The notes under the pieces: generated by a model
What the model was told of the DNA's origin: nothing
The model's database searches: none
The model's input: the letters and a program-made list of their open reading frames with translations, nothing else
Position numbers and translations under genes: made by a program
Assembly: GCA_030043175.1 (NCBI GenBank)
Contig: JASHYD010000667.1
Location: 1-5,658 of the forward strand
Length of the DNA stretch: 5,658 bases
Direction of reading: 5' to 3'
Source: Xanthobacteraceae bacterium
Lineage (GTDB): Bacteria > Pseudomonadota > Alphaproteobacteria > Rhizobiales > Xanthobacteraceae
Part shown: positions 4,579 to 5,658 of the stretch, piece after piece
How the letters are laid out: each line of letters opens with the position of its first letter
How positions within the stretch are numbered: position 1 is the stretch's first letter

Positions 4579-4624
4579 TGGAGCGGGCGAAGGGAATCGA
4601 ACCCTCGTATGCAGCTTGGGAAGC
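4579..4624 (-). other. 3' fragment of tRNA-Gly(CCC), probable integration att site
   Basis: The minus strand carries the anticodon loop TTCCCAA (anticodon CCC), the T arm with GGGTTCGATTCCC, the acceptor 3' strand CGCCCGC, the discriminator base T and an encoded CCA, ending at 4579. These match the 3' half of a proteobacterial tRNA-Gly. The 5' half is absent: no GCGGGCG acceptor strand or D arm lies where it should (about 4640-4655), and the 5' side of the anticodon stem pairs only imperfectly. So this is a fragment, not a functional gene. tRNA 3' halves are regenerated and duplicated by tyrosine-recombinase elements, and a recombinase remnant ends 62 bp away, so this is very probably an attachment site. 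A T7 tract follows the CCA end. Confidence 0.85.
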
Positions 4625-4655
4625 CGACTTTCTCCCAACCATATCAAGTGGATAG

Positions 4656-4720
4656 CTGCAAAACCGAGCGTTTCGGGCGTCAATTGCATCAACGGGTTAG
4701 CACTGAATTGCAAAACCCGA
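4656..4720 (+). repeat. Three direct repeats, consensus YTGCAWMAACSSG (approximate)
   Basis: CTGCAAAACCGAG (4656-4668), TTGCATCAACGGG (4684-4696) and TTGCAAAACCCGA (4708-4720) lie in the same orientation, with starts 28 and 24 bp apart, beside the tRNA fragment. Short spaced direct repeats next to an att core resemble the arm-type sites of tyrosine integrases. The stretch 4625-4738 holds no gene. Confidence 0.4.
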
Positions 4721-4738
4721 CCCGATCGATTGGCCCCC

Positions 4739-5658
4739 TCAGCGTCCGTCCGGGATGCGTACCCCGATCCACGCATCACGCGCCTGCTGATAGTGCACCA
4801 TGGGGTCGTAGAGCGGAATGTTTATCCCGAGCTTCGGCAAGTTCAATTCGCCGACAGCGCTCAGCACGGTGTACGACGCCACGACGCGGTCATGTTGGGC
4901 GGTAACCAGCGCGGTGCGTGCATTGACCAGGGTTTGCTGCTGGATAAGGATGTCCAAAGTGGTGCGCTGGCCGACGCGGGCCTCCTCACGTACGCCGTCG
5001 AGCGCAATCTCGGCCGCCGCCACCCCGGCCTGCGTAGCGAGGATTTGCGCCTTTGCGGCCTCCAGTTGTCCCCATGCCGTCACCACACCCGCCTGGACCG
5101 CGTCGCGCGCGGCCTCAAGGTCCATGCGCTTTTGTCCGACCGTCTCCTTGGCGGCGCGGATCGCCGAAAACGTATCCGATGCTCCCGCGGGGCCTGCATT
5201 GAAGATAGGGATCGTAACCTGCGCCAGCACAAAGGCGTTGAACGTTTGAAGCTGCGTGCTCACGGTTTGACTTTCCCAGTTTTGCTGGACGCCGCCGATG
5301 AGATGGGCTTGCGGATAGAGCGAGCCCTCGGTGATTTTCACCTGCAGGACGGCAGCGTCGATCCCAAACATGGCGACGCCGACGCTGGGATGCCGCGCGC
5401 GCGCAATTTCGATCGCCGCGATCAGATTGCGCGGCGCCAGACGATCGACCGTGGCCGCCGGCTGCAATGCACCGGCTTCGACGCCGATGAATTGCCGGTA
5501 ATTCGCGCGCGACCTCACATATTGCGCTTCAGCCGCCAATACGGTGGCGCGCCCCTGAGCAAGCTGGGCTTCCGTTTGCGCAATATCGGTGCGCGTCACC
5601 TCGCCGACATTGAAGCGATCACGAGTTTGACGCAATTGCTCCTGCAGCACCTCGACGT
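4739..5658 (-). CDS. TolC-family outer-membrane channel protein (5' partial)
   Basis: The visible 305 residues are the C-terminal two thirds of a TolC-family protein; full-length members usually have 430-500 residues. TolC-type trimers form the outer-membrane channel of type I secretion and efflux systems, spanning the periplasm. The end of the first structural repeat is seen in RFNVGEVTRTDIAQTEAQLA and RSRANYRQFIG. A beta segment follows (AHLIGGVQQNWESQT, then AQVTIPIFNAG), and then the second helical hairpin with RVGQRTTLDILIQQQTLVNA and VASYTVLSAVGEL. The internal symmetry VGEVTRTDI / VGQRTTLDI is typical of the family. The tail KLGINIPLYDPMVHYQQARD also fits. The start lies beyond the right edge, where the partner ABC transporter or adaptor genes may be. 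It looks intact, unlike the genes left of the tRNA remnant. Confidence 0.92.
   Translation of the reverse strand, partial: VEVLQEQLRQTRDRFNVGEVTRTDIAQTEAQLAQGRATVLAAEAQYVRSRANYRQFIGVEAGALQPAATVDRLAPRNLIAAIEIARARHPSVGVAMFGIDAAVLQVKITEGSLYPQAHLIGGVQQNWESQTVSTQLQTFNAFVLAQVTIPIFNAGPAGASDTFSAIRAAKETVGQKRMDLEAARDAVQAGVVTAWGQLEAAKAQILATQAGVAAAEIALDGVREEARVGQRTTLDILIQQQTLVNARTALVTAQHDRVVASYTVLSAVGELNLPKLGINIPLYDPMVHYQQARDAWIGVRIPDGR

Noticed and set aside
4579..4655. Complete tRNA-Gly gene
   Set aside because: The 5' acceptor strand and D arm cannot be found at the required distance; only the 3' part matches a tRNA.
4219..4905. Plus-strand ORF of 228 residues as a single protein
   Set aside because: Only its first 55 or so residues are recombinase. 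It then leaves the true frame at about 4384 and reads through the tRNA fragment and the antisense of the TolC gene.
1..5658. CRISPR array, insertion sequence, or defence system
   Set aside because: There are no regularly spaced repeats of array type, no transposase frame, and no recognisable defence or toxin-antitoxin domain in any plausible gene.

Overview
The window looks alphaproteobacterial, most likely Bradyrhizobium or a close relative. The reasons are the high GC content with GC-rich third codon positions, a DUF2312/GapR-family protein, a tRNA-Gly(CCC)-type attachment remnant beside a tyrosine recombinase with the SFRHGG signature, and a run of small secreted proteins of a kind common in that group. 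The genus is an inference. It reads as a decaying accessory island: of about twelve recognisable genes, four or five are frameshifted or truncated.

Layout. Positions 1-1206 (+ strand): the end of an unknown gene, a small proline-rich hypothetical protein, a GapR-like DNA-binding protein, and a short ORF that appears cut off around 1035-1075. Positions 1072-1659 (- strand): a secreted-protein gene broken by an N-terminal frameshift and by a 22-bp-period tandem duplication near its C terminus. A signal-peptide stub of what was probably the next gene follows it. Positions 1717-2001 (- strand): a lower-GC gene for a small acidic protein. Positions 2257-3648 (- strand): three tightly packed secreted-protein genes, transcribed from high to low coordinates. 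They encode an intact lipocalin-like protein, a frameshifted lipocalin-like paralogue and an intact barrel-type protein. Positions 3973-4516 (+ strand): the C-terminal half of a tyrosine recombinase with several frameshifts. Positions 4579-4624: the 3' part of a tRNA-Gly(CCC) gene, a probable att site. Positions 4739-5658 (- strand): a TolC-family outer-membrane channel, running off the right edge.

How it fits together. The secreted-protein genes have intergenic gaps of only 11-12 bp, each filled by a Shine-Dalgarno sequence, as expected for one polycistronic unit. The middle and last genes share a nearly identical signal-peptide segment but have unrelated mature domains, whereas the first and middle genes share a mature domain but not a signal peptide. 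That is evidence of recombination between leader segments. The recombinase lies tail-to-tail with the tRNA remnant, as an integrase normally does at its attachment site. The tRNA 5' half is missing on the TolC side, so the junction may lie between two integrated elements. I found no recognisable defence, CRISPR or toxin-antitoxin system.
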